64,000 nucleotides of DNA from Capsicum annuum (taxonomy: Eukaryota > Streptophyta > Magnoliopsida > Solanales > Solanaceae), in the NCBI RefSeq assembly GCF_002878395.1, contig NC_061115.1:57485113-57549112 (forward strand), read 5' to 3'. Below the pieces are notes generated by a model. It had not been told where the DNA came from, searched no databases, and saw nothing but the letters and a program-made list of their open reading frames with translations. Position 1 is the first letter of the stretch. The number at the start of each line of letters is the position of its first letter. The position numbers and the translations under genes were made by a program. Below are positions 11,285 to 22,632 of the stretch, piece after piece.

Positions 11285-12680
11285 TGGGTATTTAGCCTTC
11301 TTATCTTCCTCAACTTCCCATGTAGCTTCTTCTACCTTTTGGTTCCTCTAAAGGGCCTTCATGAAGATATATCCTTGGTCCTTAATCTTCAAACTTTCCT
11401 ATCCAATATTTCAATCAGGAATTTTGTATAAGACAAGGAATCCATAACACCAACATCCTCAACAAGCACTATCAAGGAAGGATTAGCTATACATTTTTTA
11501 GCATGGACACATGAAATATAGGATAAAAAGAACCGAAACTCATAGGCAAATCCAACTCATAAGCAACGTTCCTAATTCTCCTAAAAATCTAATATGGACC
11601 AATATAACAAAGACTTAGTTTCCCCTTCTTCCCAATTCCTATGACTTTTTTCATAAGAGACACATTCAAGAACACCCAATCATTCACTTTGAACTCCAAC
11701 ACATTTTGTCTCACATCTGCATAAGACTTTTGGTGACTTTGAGCAGTCTTAAGCATTTACCTAATCACTTTTATATTCTCCATGGCTTAATGAACCAAGT
11801 TAAGACCAAATCACCTAGTCTCACAAATCTCAAACTATCCAATAAGAGACCTACATCTCGTACCATAAAGAACCTCAAAAGGAACCTTCTAAATGCTCAA
11901 ATGATAACTATTAATATACATAAACTCAATAAAAGGAAAATCATTAACCCAACTTCCCTTTAAATCAATCACACAGACCCTTAGCATATCCTTCAAAGTC
12001 TTAATAGTATGCTCTGCTTGTCCATCTGTTTAAGGGTGGAAAGTGGTGCTAATATTTACCTATGTACCCAAAACTTTCTAAAATGAACGCTAGAAGTGAG
12101 ATGAAAACTACGTACCTCTGTCTGGAAATAATGGACACTGGCGCACTATGCAACTTCACAATCTCCTGGAACTTAGCATTATCTTCTTTAGAGTAGTTAG
12201 TCCTCATAGTCAAGAAGTGATTGGACTTAGTCATTCTATCCATAATGACCCAAATAGAATCATACTTATTCTGAGACTCTGGAAGACCCATAATGAAGTC
12301 CATATTGATCAAATCCCACTTCTACAAGGGCAACTCAATCTCTTGAGACATGCCACCCGACCTCAAGTGCTCAACCATTACTTTCTTAAAAACCATACAC
12401 TTAGCCACGAAGTTAGCCACATCTCTCTTCATATTACTTTACCAATATATCTCCTTCAAGTCATAGTACAACTTAGTAGTACCATGATGAATAGTGTATC
12501 AGGACTCATGAGCCTCCATCAAAATTCTCTCTCGTTACACATCAAAATCAAGAACACAAAACCTATCTTGGTACCTTAAGATACCATCTCTACCAATCTC
12601 AAAGGCCATAACCTTTTGTTATCCTACCTCATCCTTTATATGTATAAGAATGGGATCCAAAGCCTATTTCTTCTTTACCT
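11285..12680 (-). pseudogene. TekB integrase and chromodomain, broken
   Basis: An open piece at 12049-12312 carries the integrase core start: MDFIMGLPES, SIWVIMDRMTKSNHF and LHSAPVSII. The second catalytic Asp region (SIISRQRYV) is damaged. Other parts are split among frames down to about 11690. A chromodomain with EEATWEVEEDKKAKYPFLF lies at about 11281-11365. It would have integrated the element. Confidence 0.8.
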
Positions 12681-14050
12681 CAGCACCAAGAGATGATTTG
12701 ACCACTTCTTGAACAATAATCCCTCCATCTTCAAAGTCCAAAAGGCAAACTCCCAAGTTACCCAACCTATGAATGTCCTTTACTAATCCTATTTTCTCCT
12801 TATCAACATGAGATAAGATCCCCATAGATAACCTGCTAAGAGCTTCAACAATAATATTAGCTTTACCTAAATGGTAGTGAAGACTCATATTGTAATCTTT
12901 TAGCAACTCAACTAATCTCCTTTATTGAAGATTCAACTCCTTATGAGTAAACACATACTTCAAGCTCTTATGATCTAAATAGATGCCTACATGTACCCCA
13001 TATAGATAATGGCGACAAATCTTCAATGCAAATACCATATTTTCCAACTCCAAATCATGAGTCAAATAGTTCCTTTTAGGAAGATTAAGCTGCCTAGAAG
13101 AATAGGAAATAACCTTACTAAGCTACATTAACAAACAGCCTAGTCCTACATAGGACGTATCACAAAATACAACCAAAACCATCAGTACCCTCGTGCAGAG
13201 TCCAAATAGGCACAAAATTCAACCTATTCTTCAACTTCTCAAATCTACCCTCACAAGCATTGGAACACAAAACTTAACCTAATTTTGAGTCAATCTTGTC
13301 CATGAAGTAGCAATAGAAGAGAAACTCTCTACAAACCTCCTATAATACTTGGCCAAGCCCAAGAAGCTCCTAATGTTAGTTGAAGTCGCAGGTCTAGGCC
13401 ATTTCTTAACTACCTTAGCCTTCTGTGGATCTACCCTGATCCCCTTACTACAAATAACATGACCAAGAAAAGTCACAACATTCAACTAAAACTTACACTT
13501 AGAAAACTTAGCATACAACTTTTGATCCTTAAGGCTCTGCAATATAATTTGGAAGTGATTGGCATGATCCGCTCACTCTTACCATACACCAAGATGTCAC
13601 CGATGAAAACTATCATAAATAAGTCCAAAAATTGCCTAAAAACCTGATTCATAAGAGCCATAAATACAGCTGTGAAATTCGCCAACCCAATGACATAACC
13701 AAAAACTCATAATGACCATACCAAGTTTGGAAAATAGTCTTAGGAATATCAACCTACCTAATCTTCAACTAATGATAGTCTGAATGAAGATCAATCTTAG
13801 AGAAACATCTAGCACCCTGAACCTATTCAAAAAGATCATCAATCTGAGGAAGAGGGTACTTATTCTTCACTGTAACCTTGTTCAGCTGACAATAATCTAC
13901 ACATATCCAAAGAGACCTATTTTTCTTATGCATGAAAAGTATAGGAAACACTAGGACAGATGAAACCCTTATCAAGAAGATCTTTTAACTACTCTTTTAG
14001 GTCCTTTAATTTAGCTGAAGCCATTCTATATAAAGGAATAAAAATAGGAT
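12681..14050 (-). pseudogene. TekB reverse transcriptase and RNase H, broken
   Basis: RT fragments lie at 13482-13685 and 13279-13485. They include [15 protein letters not shown], where the metal-binding motif at 13596-13607 reads FIGD, so the first Asp is Gly. They also include VTFLGHVICSKGIRVDPQK and IRSFLGLAKYYRRFVESFS. RNase H ends with YHLGKANIIVEALSR near 12830, with Glu where Asp is usual. Both active sites therefore look dead. Confidence 0.85.
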
Positions 14051-14790
14051 GAGTATCCAGTAGAAGATCAATCCCAAAATTAATTTCCTTGTCGAGAGAA
14101 TTCCAAGACGATCATCAATATATACTTTAGGAAACTCACTAACCACAAAGATACATTGCAATGAAGGACTTTCAGAGTCAGAATCTCTAACACGAGCTAG
14201 GTGATACATACACCCTTTTGAAATAAAATTTTGAGCTCTAAGTTAAGAGATGAACCTCCATTTAGGCACTATGGATCTCCACAAAAACTCTAATATCATT
14301 CATTAGGAAAGTAAAAATTAACCTTTTGGGTCCTACAATCTAGAGATGCATAGCACAAATAAAGCCAATCTATCCACAAGATCACATCAAAATCTACCCT
14401 ATCTAGCTCTATTAGATCCACCAAAGTTTCTCTATGGAAGATAGATACCACACAACCCCTATGGATATTTCAAGCCATAATAGAATCATTTACTAGGGTA
14501 GATATAGAAATATGATCAAAAATACTTTTGAGACTAAAACCAAAATGCACCGCCACATAAGGTTTCATATAAGAATGGGTAGAGCCCTAATCAAGCAAGC
14601 AATACATATCACGAGATAAGTGTTGTAAAATTCCAGTGACAATGTCAAAAGATGCCTCAGATTCCTGATAGATAGCAAGTGCATAGAGATTATTCCAAGC
14701 ACTGCTGATTTTAGAAATAGTACCTTTTTGTGTAGGAGCTAAGAAAGTAGTAATTGAGACCTTTTTAGCTCTCATGGCAACTTTAGCTGG
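14051..14790 (-). pseudogene. TekB aspartic protease, broken
   Basis: The active-site stretch at 14578-14592 reads Asp-stop-Gly-Ser-Thr; the stop codon is TAG, one C-to-T change from CAG. Downstream is VDFDVILWIDWL, the usual second landmark of this protease with a Trp in place of Gly. The end of the domain runs into the RT lead-in with RVRDSDSESPSLQ near 14185. Confidence 0.7.
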
Positions 14791-15988
14791 CAGACTATGT
14801 TTTTGTATATGACCAGGATATCTATAATTATAGCACCAATTCCTTTCCTCATCATACTAACCACGATGAAGCTGTCCACAAAATTGATAAGGAGGATATG
14901 ATGAGGCTAAATGAGCTCTACTAGATTGTCATTGGATTCCCTATTCCTTAAAATAACTATTAGCCTGAAAGCAACTATCACCAGAAAACTTAAGATAAGG
15001 GGCACTAGATGAAGATATGACCCAAAATTGTGCCAAGTCTTCTTCATTCTCCATTGTCTACCATCTTTTCCACTATTCTACTAATTTGTACCATGCTCTA
15101 AATACCTGAACTTCTTACTTTTCCTTTCCCCAATCTTTGCATGTCTCTTTTCATCTTTCACTTACTGCATATAGACTACAAGTCTACAGATATCTATGTC
15201 ATTATTCAAAATTATAGCCTTACACTTCAATACTAAGTCATGAAATAATATAGAACAAATTTTCTTATCTTCTCCTTCATAGAAGACACCAACTCCGCAA
15301 CATAACAAGACAACTATTGAAATTTTAAGGCATACTCCTTCAGACCCATCTTGACCCTACTTCATATTCACAAGCTCCTTTACCTCAACATTCTTCAGCT
15401 GTTAAGAAAAAAATTGATAGGGAAACGCACCTAAAAACTCATCTATAAAGATGGAACCTCATCATCACCTCTCAACTTCTCCCACAACTTATACTACTAA
15501 TAGGATACATCCTTCAACTAGTATACAACACCCTCATAATCGATAATATGTATCACCCTGAATAGCTTCTTCATCTCATCCATAAACCCTTAAGGTTCCT
15601 CCTCAACCTTAGAGCTAGTAAATGTTGGGGGATTCAATATCATGAACTAAGCAACTCTAGTAACCTCAGAAGATGGATAAATAGAACCAATATAATTCAA
15701 TTGATGAGACTGAGAGGTCACCGCCTGAGTAAACAAATAGATGAACTGATGAAACTCTGCATTAGATATGTCACACTGAGGCATCGAGGCATGAGTATTA
15801 TCAGTCTGGAAAGCTTGAGGAAGACTAGTAGGAACTAGTAGAACTCCATAAGGGGCTGTACAATCTAGAGTAGGGATCGTAGACTAGGTTTGCACTCCAT
15901 ATATAGGGCGAGTCCCCTCCATATTATCCTCAAGTTGGATAGAGCTCCCAGTAGAGTTTTTATGATCATCATATCTTTGGGGAGACAT
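14791..15988 (-). pseudogene. TekB gag, broken
   Basis: Starts at the ATG at 15988 (MSPQRYDDHKNSTGSS). Further on it shows LNPPTFTSSKVEEEPKGFMD near 15580-15640, the typical gag stretch of these elements, then stops. The zinc knuckle near 14810-14855 is decayed (WCYNYRYPGH), with a Cys replaced by Tyr. It would have formed the particle. Confidence 0.75.
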
Positions 15989-16167
15989 GATATAAAAAGC
16001 AAGAAAGCCATGAATTAGAGAAGCTTCGTAACACTAGAGTTTATATCCCAAAAAGGGAAACTTTCCTAAATATCTTGTAACCTCCTCCTTATAAGTGTAG
16101 TGCGCTATACATTTATAGAAAGGACTCTAATCGACAGGGTTTTATGGATACCTAATGACTCTAAACA

Positions 16168-16180
16168 TGGATTGATACCA
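16168..16180 (-). other. TekB primer binding site
   Basis: The minus strand reads TGGTATCAATCCA, a slightly mutated Met-type primer site, four bases from the LTR end. Confidence 0.8.
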
Positions 16181-16184
16181 AACT

Positions 16185-17044
16185 TGTCATGAACTAAACC
16201 AGGGCCTGGCCATGACGGATATGTCAAGTCCACTATGGACTATAGACTAACCCTTTAACCCAACCTTAAGAGGACAATAATAATTTGGGTTGAGTTTAAA
16301 GACAATTCAAAACCATTGAACCATAAAATTTGGGGAAAACCATGTTCCCCATTCCAATTCCCACACCCATACATTTATTTAGTTGAAAATCATGATAATA
16401 AAACATAAATAATTAATTCAAAATAATGGGGGTTCAATTCACGTAATAACCATTCCAAACCATGAAACCCATATTTAAAATCCAATAATTAAATCACATA
16501 GATAACAATTTAATATATTATTTAACATAAAATCAATTTTGTAAAGAGATACATGCCTGCATCACACAAAAAATTGTACTTAATTTGAAGCTTGGAGCCC
16601 GAATGATGAATTCTCTATGATACCCTTGAGTATTCCTTGGGTTTTGAGTTTTAGAGTGAAAGGGAGTAATTGTATCTTTTAAAACTAAAGAAAATAAGCT
16701 TATTTTACGTTTAAGGGTCGTACAAGGGTGAAAAAACCTAAAAACCCCTCACCCCAAGTGAATAAAAACAAAACTGCGAAAAAATTATGCCTTGGTGTGG
16801 CACTCCAATATCACAGAGGTTAAAATATGTGACACACTAATATCATAGAGAGTAATTTCAAACAAGGAAAAATGTAGAGGCTCACCGCCTCGATATTCTA
16901 AAATTGCCCCAAACCCTTTTCAAAAATTCCAAAACCTTTCTCAAACACCCTTTTAATATCCCTAAATACAATTCAAGTGAGAAATCATTATTTTAAATAT
17001 GAGAAGGTCAACAATAAAATGATGAAAATTTTAAGGGTCCTACA
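16185..17044 (-). repeat. TekB 5' LTR, internally deleted (860 bp)
   Basis: Matches both ends of the 3' LTR but jumps from the part matching about 9300 to the part matching about 10385, losing roughly 1.1 kb. The plus strand starts TGTCATGAAC at 16185 and ends GGGTCCTACA at 17044, followed by CTACA. Confidence 0.85.
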
Positions 17045-17959
17045 CTACACTGTTTAGGATTGGTTTTCTTTTTTATCCATAAATACCCCTTAGATGTTTT
17101 ATTATCACTTTATATACTTTTGGCATTATTTTGAGTTATGAGATACATTGTTTATCTCAGAATTATTTTTCTAGGTATTTTAGGGTTTAAAACTAATTTA
17201 AGTAAAGTTTTCACTCTTATTCTTTGAAAGTTCATCATTATTCTTTCATCTATGAAATCAGTGTTTGTTCTTACAACCAAGCTAAACCCCATAACTAGGG
17301 TTGTGGGAACCCTAATGGATTAACAAAGTAGAGTTAATGCAAAGTCACTATAGATTGGTGTTCTTACATGTATTGGAATTTCCTTTAATTTGATTGCTTT
17401 CTTAACATTTTAAAATATTAGAACTTGCCTGTATTTGCTACTTGCTTGAGAGAGAGGTAGATATTAGGAAAAAGAGATAACAATAGTAATTTGAAGAAAT
17501 CAAACTTTATCTAATTAACTTAAGACTGATAGGATATAGTTATTTTGAGATCACAAAAGATGGGTTAGTAATACGACGCTCTGAGATCAAGAGGAGATTA
17601 GTGAAATTCCCCCTAACCAAGGTTGAAAGATAGTTAACTGATACATAACTTTATAGATTTTTCATGCAATTCATCAAGTTAGTTTGACAAATATGAAAAA
17701 CTTGTGGAGTTCTAAAGTCAGGGGAAACATAACCCCAGTGATCGTCTCGTATTGATCACAAGCGTAACTGCCAACAATTGATACTGATACTCTTATTGTT
17801 ATGAAAACCCTTTCTAATTTATGCACTTTCTAATTAAATCAATAAGATTTTGGTAGATTTTTGACCTATTCCTCATGGGATCAACCCCAACCTAGTTGAA
17901 TTCTATATTTGACGAACGATTGCTTTCTACTTTTTGGAGGTGTAATTTGTGGGACATCA
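17045..17959 (+). repeat. AthL 3' LTR, second part
   Basis: Continues the LTR cut at 9193. It shares ordered landmarks with AthR: GGTTGTGGGAACC versus TGTTGTGAGAACC, CATGGGATCAACCCCAACCT versus CATGGGATCAAACCCAAGCT, and GGTGTAATTTG. It ends GGGACATCA at 17959. No primer site follows, as expected for a 3' LTR. Confidence 0.75.
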
Positions 17960-18990
17960 TAGAATAGATGACTTATTTTACCAGTTATAGAGAGCTAAAA
18001 TATTGTCAAATATTTATTTAAGGTTGGGTTATCACAAGATAAATATTAGGTAGAGGATTTCCTAAATATTGCTTTCCAAACTTATTGCGGACATTACGAG
18101 CTTTTAGCTATGTCTTTTGGCTTGATAAATGCCCCAAATTCTTTCATGAGTTTGATGAATACAATGCTAAAGACTTTATTAGGCTCGTTTTTTATTGTGT
18201 TTATTGATGAAATACTTGTTTATTTTAAAATTGAGGAATATCATGAAGCTTTTTTGCGTACTGTGTTAAAATTATTGATGGAAAAAAAATTGCATGCTAA
18301 GTACTCTAAGGGTGAATTTTGGCTTTCCTCAGTGTCCTTCATAGGGCATATGGTTTCTAAAGAAGAGGTTATGGTAGACCCGCAAAAAGTTGAGGCCGTT
18401 AAAAATTAGGTAAGACTAATAAACATGACAGAGATTTATAGTTTTATAGGGTTGGCTAGTTACTATTGTTGAATTGTAAAAGGGTATCCTACCATTTCTT
18501 TGCACCTAACCCATTTAAATCATAATAAAGTTCCTTTTGAATGGGATGATAAGTGCGAGGAGATATTTCAAAATCTCAAAATTGGGTTGAATTTGGATTT
18601 AGTATTAACCTTAATAATTTATTATGTTTTATAATGCCTTACATTTGGGTTTAGGTGTCGTCTTGATGTTGGAACGAAATGCAATTATTTATGATTTGAG
18701 GTAACATAAGCCTTAGGAGAAAAACTACCCCAGGCATGACTTGGAGCTAACAACCATAGTATTCACTTAGAAAATTTAGAGACACTATCTTTATGGTTTG
18801 AAGTGTGATATATTCACCGACCATCAAAGCTTACAGAACATGTTCACTTAGAAGGGTCTTAATATAAGACAGAGAAGATGGATGGAGTTGATTAAAGATT
18901 ATGATATCTTAATCTTGTATCACCCAAGTAAGGCTAATATGGTGGCAGAAGCACTAAGCCAAAACTTATGAGCATCGGGAGCATGACATT
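17960..18990 (+). pseudogene. TekC reverse transcriptase and RNase H, 5' truncated
   Basis: The sequence enters mid-RT at AGAATAGATGACTTATTTTA (RIDDLF in frame), exactly where AthL ends. An open frame at 18110-18409 gives MSFGLINAPNSF, FIVFIDEILVYF and VMVDPQKVEAVKN. The metal motif is FIDE (18200-18211), with Glu for the second Asp. RNase H follows in broken frames and ends with [14 protein letters not shown] (about 18918-18959), again Glu for Asp. Its gag, protease and early RT must lie on the far side of AthL, outside the window. Confidence 0.8.
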
Positions 18991-20530
18991 TCTAGTGGTG
19001 TCTAAGCACCCATTGGCGAGAAAAGTAAGGGCTTTCGCTAACAATTTTTTAATATTGTACGAAACAGATGTAGGCAAGGTGTTGTCACATATGGAGGTTA
19101 GGTCAATCTTCTAGGATCAAATTAAGAGATGATAATTTGAGGATAATAAATTGATCAAAGGAAAAAGTCTTGCAACAGAAGTTTAAGGAGGCCATTCTAG
19201 ATGACGAAGGGGCCATAAGAATTATAGGTATGTTATGTATACCTTGGGTAGGTAACTTAATTTCCACCATTCTAGTCAAGTCTCATAGTTCTAAGTACTT
19301 CTTAAATTCAGGTTCCAAAAAGATGTATAGAAACTTGAGACAACATTATTGGTGGTGAAGAATGAAGTGTGACATTATAGATTTTCTAGCTAAGTTTCAA
19401 AATGGGAAACAAGTCAAATATGAACATTAGAAGCTTGGTTTAATTTCTGATCAATGCCTATTCTAGACTAAAAGTTGGAATGGATAAAAATAGATTTTAT
19501 GGTTGGTCATCCAAAAACCTTTAGGAAATATGAGTCCATTTGGGTTATTATTGACCAATTGACTAAGCCTGCTTACTTTATTCTAGTAAGGGATGATTAT
19601 AATTTTTTTAAATTGAACAAGATTTATGTGAAGAAAATTTTATAATTTTACGGGTACTAGGGTCAATTGCATCTGAAAGGGTACTCAGTTCACCTATAAC
19701 TTTTGGAAAGTATGTCAGTATGAATTATGGTCTAGATTAGACTTGAGCAGAACATTTTACCCACAAACAAATGGTCAATAATATCAGACTATCCAACTGC
19801 TTGATGATATGCTTTGTTCTTGTGTCATGGATATCAGGGGACAATGGGATGACTACTTACCATTATGTGAGTTTGCCTATGATAATACCTGCCACTCTAG
19901 TATTGACATGACTCCTTTTGAGGCCTTATATTAGCTCACTAATTATTTGGTTTGACACATTTAAAGTACGTCCTTGGGGTATTAATATACTCGGGACTCT
20001 ATGGAAAAAGTGATATTCTACAGAAAATGCTCATAAAGGCTCAGAGTTGATAGAAAGAGTATGCGGATAATAAGGTGAGAGACATGATGGCTGAGAATAA
20101 AGTGAAAGAACTTTTGAAGGTATCACACATGAAGGGTGTGATATGATTCAACAAAAAGGGATAGTTGATCCAAGGTGCATATGACCTTTCGAGGAGTTAA
20201 AATAAGTAGGCTTGGTAGTTTATAGGCTGGCCTTACCCCCTAGTATAGGAGAGTTCACCCCATATTCTATGTATCTATGCTAAACAAATATCATAGAGAT
20301 AGTGACTACATTATCTCACTTGAAGTAATAGTTATTTGATAAGGAACTATCCTATAAAGAAGACCAATTGCTATTCTAGTTAAATATGTAATAAAGTTGA
20401 GGATCTGAGTTGTTCCTTTTGTGAAGGTTTAGTGGAGGAACTGCACCATTGAGAAAGCTATATGAAGGACCGAAGCTGACATGCGTATGCGATATCCACA
20501 CTTATTCACTGGTATAGGCACATCCTAATC
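18991..20530 (+). pseudogene. TekC integrase and chromodomain, broken
   Basis: The zinc-binding part is seen in 19170-19430 (SHSSKYFLNSG, MYRNLRQHYWW, FLAKFQNGKQVK); the Cys pair is lost. Core fragments follow with CEFAYDNTCHSSIDMTPFEA-like text near 19865-19925. The C-terminal chromodomain tail reads TEADMRMRYPHLFTGIGTS near 20470-20530. Stops are frequent. It would have integrated the element. Confidence 0.75.
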
Positions 20531-20593
20531 TAGTTATTATATTCTTGGACTTGTTTTCATTCAAGAATGAATGAATTGTAAATTAGTATCTAA
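20531..20593 (+). other. TekC 3' UTR with decayed polypurine tract
   Basis: CAAGAATGAATGAATTG leads to AGTATCTAA directly before the LTR. The purine run expected at this place is no longer present. Confidence 0.45.
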
Positions 20594-22632
20594 TGTAATG
20601 ATCAAAAACGTCGTTACGTTGAATTAGGAGGTAAAATTTACACCAAGTCTCCCCTTAGCTAAAATTTAAAGAATATAGAACTAATATAGTTTTGTCTCAA
20701 AATTGATGGTGTGGTTGTTGAATGAAATATAATATTGATATGATTATAATAAAGGTATTTGATATAACATTTGGATAGCCAATGTCTATAGAAAGCCATA
20801 ACAACTATCAGCACTTATAACGAAGTTATAAAACTCTACTTATAGTATTTATCATGGAAGGATAGGGTTGCATTATTGAGATTCATAGTGTGTGTTGTAT
20901 AATGAAAGAAATGAGAAGGGTTCTAAAGTTTATGTCAAGGACCACTATAGTAGAAAAATTAATCGTTATAGCTGTACCACAACAATAGTTAAGGAAACGA
21001 CAAAGGTGATCTCTAGTAAAATGGGCACGAACTGGTGCAAAGGTAATTATCCACTACAGTGGTAATGTGTAGTAAATATCAATTTTTAAAAATCCAAAAA
21101 ATGTTTTATGTCCCTACTTTTCAAAAAATATGATGGGGAACCAAGGATAGGTGATTTTTAGAGGAAATTTGAGGTTGTTCATCTTTGGAGGTAAGTAATT
21201 ACGTTCTAGACTTGAATCCACTTTGTCTAACCTTATGGAATCTCTAGAAAATGATTAATGGTGGGTTTGGGGGTTAAATCCAACTTTAAAGAAATTAAAG
21301 TGAATAAGTGGATTGCTAATGAATTCGGTATATAACAATCCTAGGATGTTAGAAGATACTAAAGGGACTAGAATTATCACTAAATTGGCTAAATTTAGTA
21401 GTGCTCATGAAATTAAAATGATAAGAAAACCCTAAGATGATGAAAGAGGGTAAATTATAATTAATTAATAATTTTTAATCCCTAGTTGTTAAAAAGGGAT
21501 GAAGTATTAAAATGTGTGTATATTTAGTGGTAATATAGAACAAGAACGAATTGAATGAGAATGAAAGAGAAAAAGTGTGGCTTAAGGTGGACTTTGTTCA
21601 AGGAATTGTGGCAGGCTATGATTTTTTATAATATTTAAACTTTCATAGCTTTGTTTTTGTTTATTATTTGAAAATCTACGATTGCCTTCTAACATGGTTT
21701 GTATTCTTATGACTGCATTGCATTGTGATGACGTATTGAGGTGATGGGTTGGGTACCACGCCTGTATAATATGATGTGTTATGATAATCGGTCAGGTACC
21801 ACACTGGTACAATTATATGATATGATAATGGGTTGGATACCACACCAGTACATTATGATGTCATGAGGAGGGTGAGAATGATAAGAGATAATGTGCACAT
21901 CTTGCATACATGCACTCATTAAAATGCATGTAGTTCCATTTTTTGAATTTATGTGGTGGCGAATGATTGATGAAAATAATTAAGTACGAAAGCTTGTAAA
22001 GTCATGTAAATGTAATCATATTAGCAATTATGATGTATTGTTTGATGGATATCATTGTTTATGAATCTTGTTATGATTGCATTTATACTTGTTCAACTAT
22101 CTTAATTGTACATTGTTAAGTTAGTTGACCTATAATGCTTACCTGTTCTTATTGATGCACTCATGCTACCTGTACTTTTCTTTTTGTTGAGTGCAGAAAA
22201 CATTCTAGTAGTTGACACTGGACCTCTATTCTAGATAGTGATTAAGTACTAAATTTGATAGTGAGCACCATGTTTGAGCAACCTTCATATCTTCTATGAT
22301 GTTGTTTCCTTTGATCCAGGACTAAGACAATTTCCTCTTTGTTATGTTTTTGGATATTTATATTAGTTTAAATTATTTATTCTTTTTAGATGTTCTTGTA
22401 TAGAAACTTCAGATCCCAGGAAGTGTAATAAATAGAGGTTTTCGCACTCTACACTTTTTTATGGATGACTATATTGTTAACTAAAATATTATTTAACTGA
22501 AACCTTTTTGAACTGAATTTTTACATGGAAAATTATATGAGAGAGTAACAATTAAGTAGGTAAGGGTGAGATTAGTGTGGTTCTCTTAAAAAAAATAGGG
22601 TGGGTGCCAATCATGACCATTTGGGTCATGAA
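20594..22632 (+). repeat. TekC 3' LTR (about 2.04 kb)
   Basis: Begins TGTAATGATC after the chromodomain and ends near GCCAATCATGACCATTTGGG at about 22632. Repeated CTATAG-type words occur near 20925-21060 and a 42-bp tandem repeat lies at 21746-21862. The end is shared with LTR-F. Confidence 0.65.
21746..21862 (+). repeat. Tandem repeat, about 42 bp x 3, in TekC LTR
   Basis: Three diverged units, each with GGTACCACxCTG or GATACCACACCAG followed by TACA/TATA and ATGATGT or ATGATA. Confidence 0.7.

Larger units (their letters stand above)
9194..17044 (-). mobile_element. TekB: Tekay-like LTR retrotransposon, reverse strand
   Basis: Complete in outline and reading right to left: 5' LTR 16185-17044, primer site, gag, protease, RT, RNase H, integrase, chromodomain, polypurine tract, 3' LTR 9194-11148. 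The coding parts carry many stops. The two LTRs differ greatly in length (860 and 1955 bp) because the 5' copy lacks about 1.1 kb. It inserted into the AthL LTR. Confidence 0.9.
7813..17959 (+). mobile_element. AthL: 3' end of an Athila-type element, split by TekB
   Basis: Two pieces of one element, 7813-9193 and 17045-17959, are separated by TekB. The first piece is a 3' UTR plus the start of an LTR; the second is the rest of that LTR, ending GGGACATCA. The joined LTR follows the same course as the unbroken AthR 5' LTR at 34044-35493. Immediately after 17959 the TekC RT gene begins in mid-domain, so AthL inserted into TekC. No AthL coding region is in the window; TekA lies where it would be. 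Confidence 0.75.
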
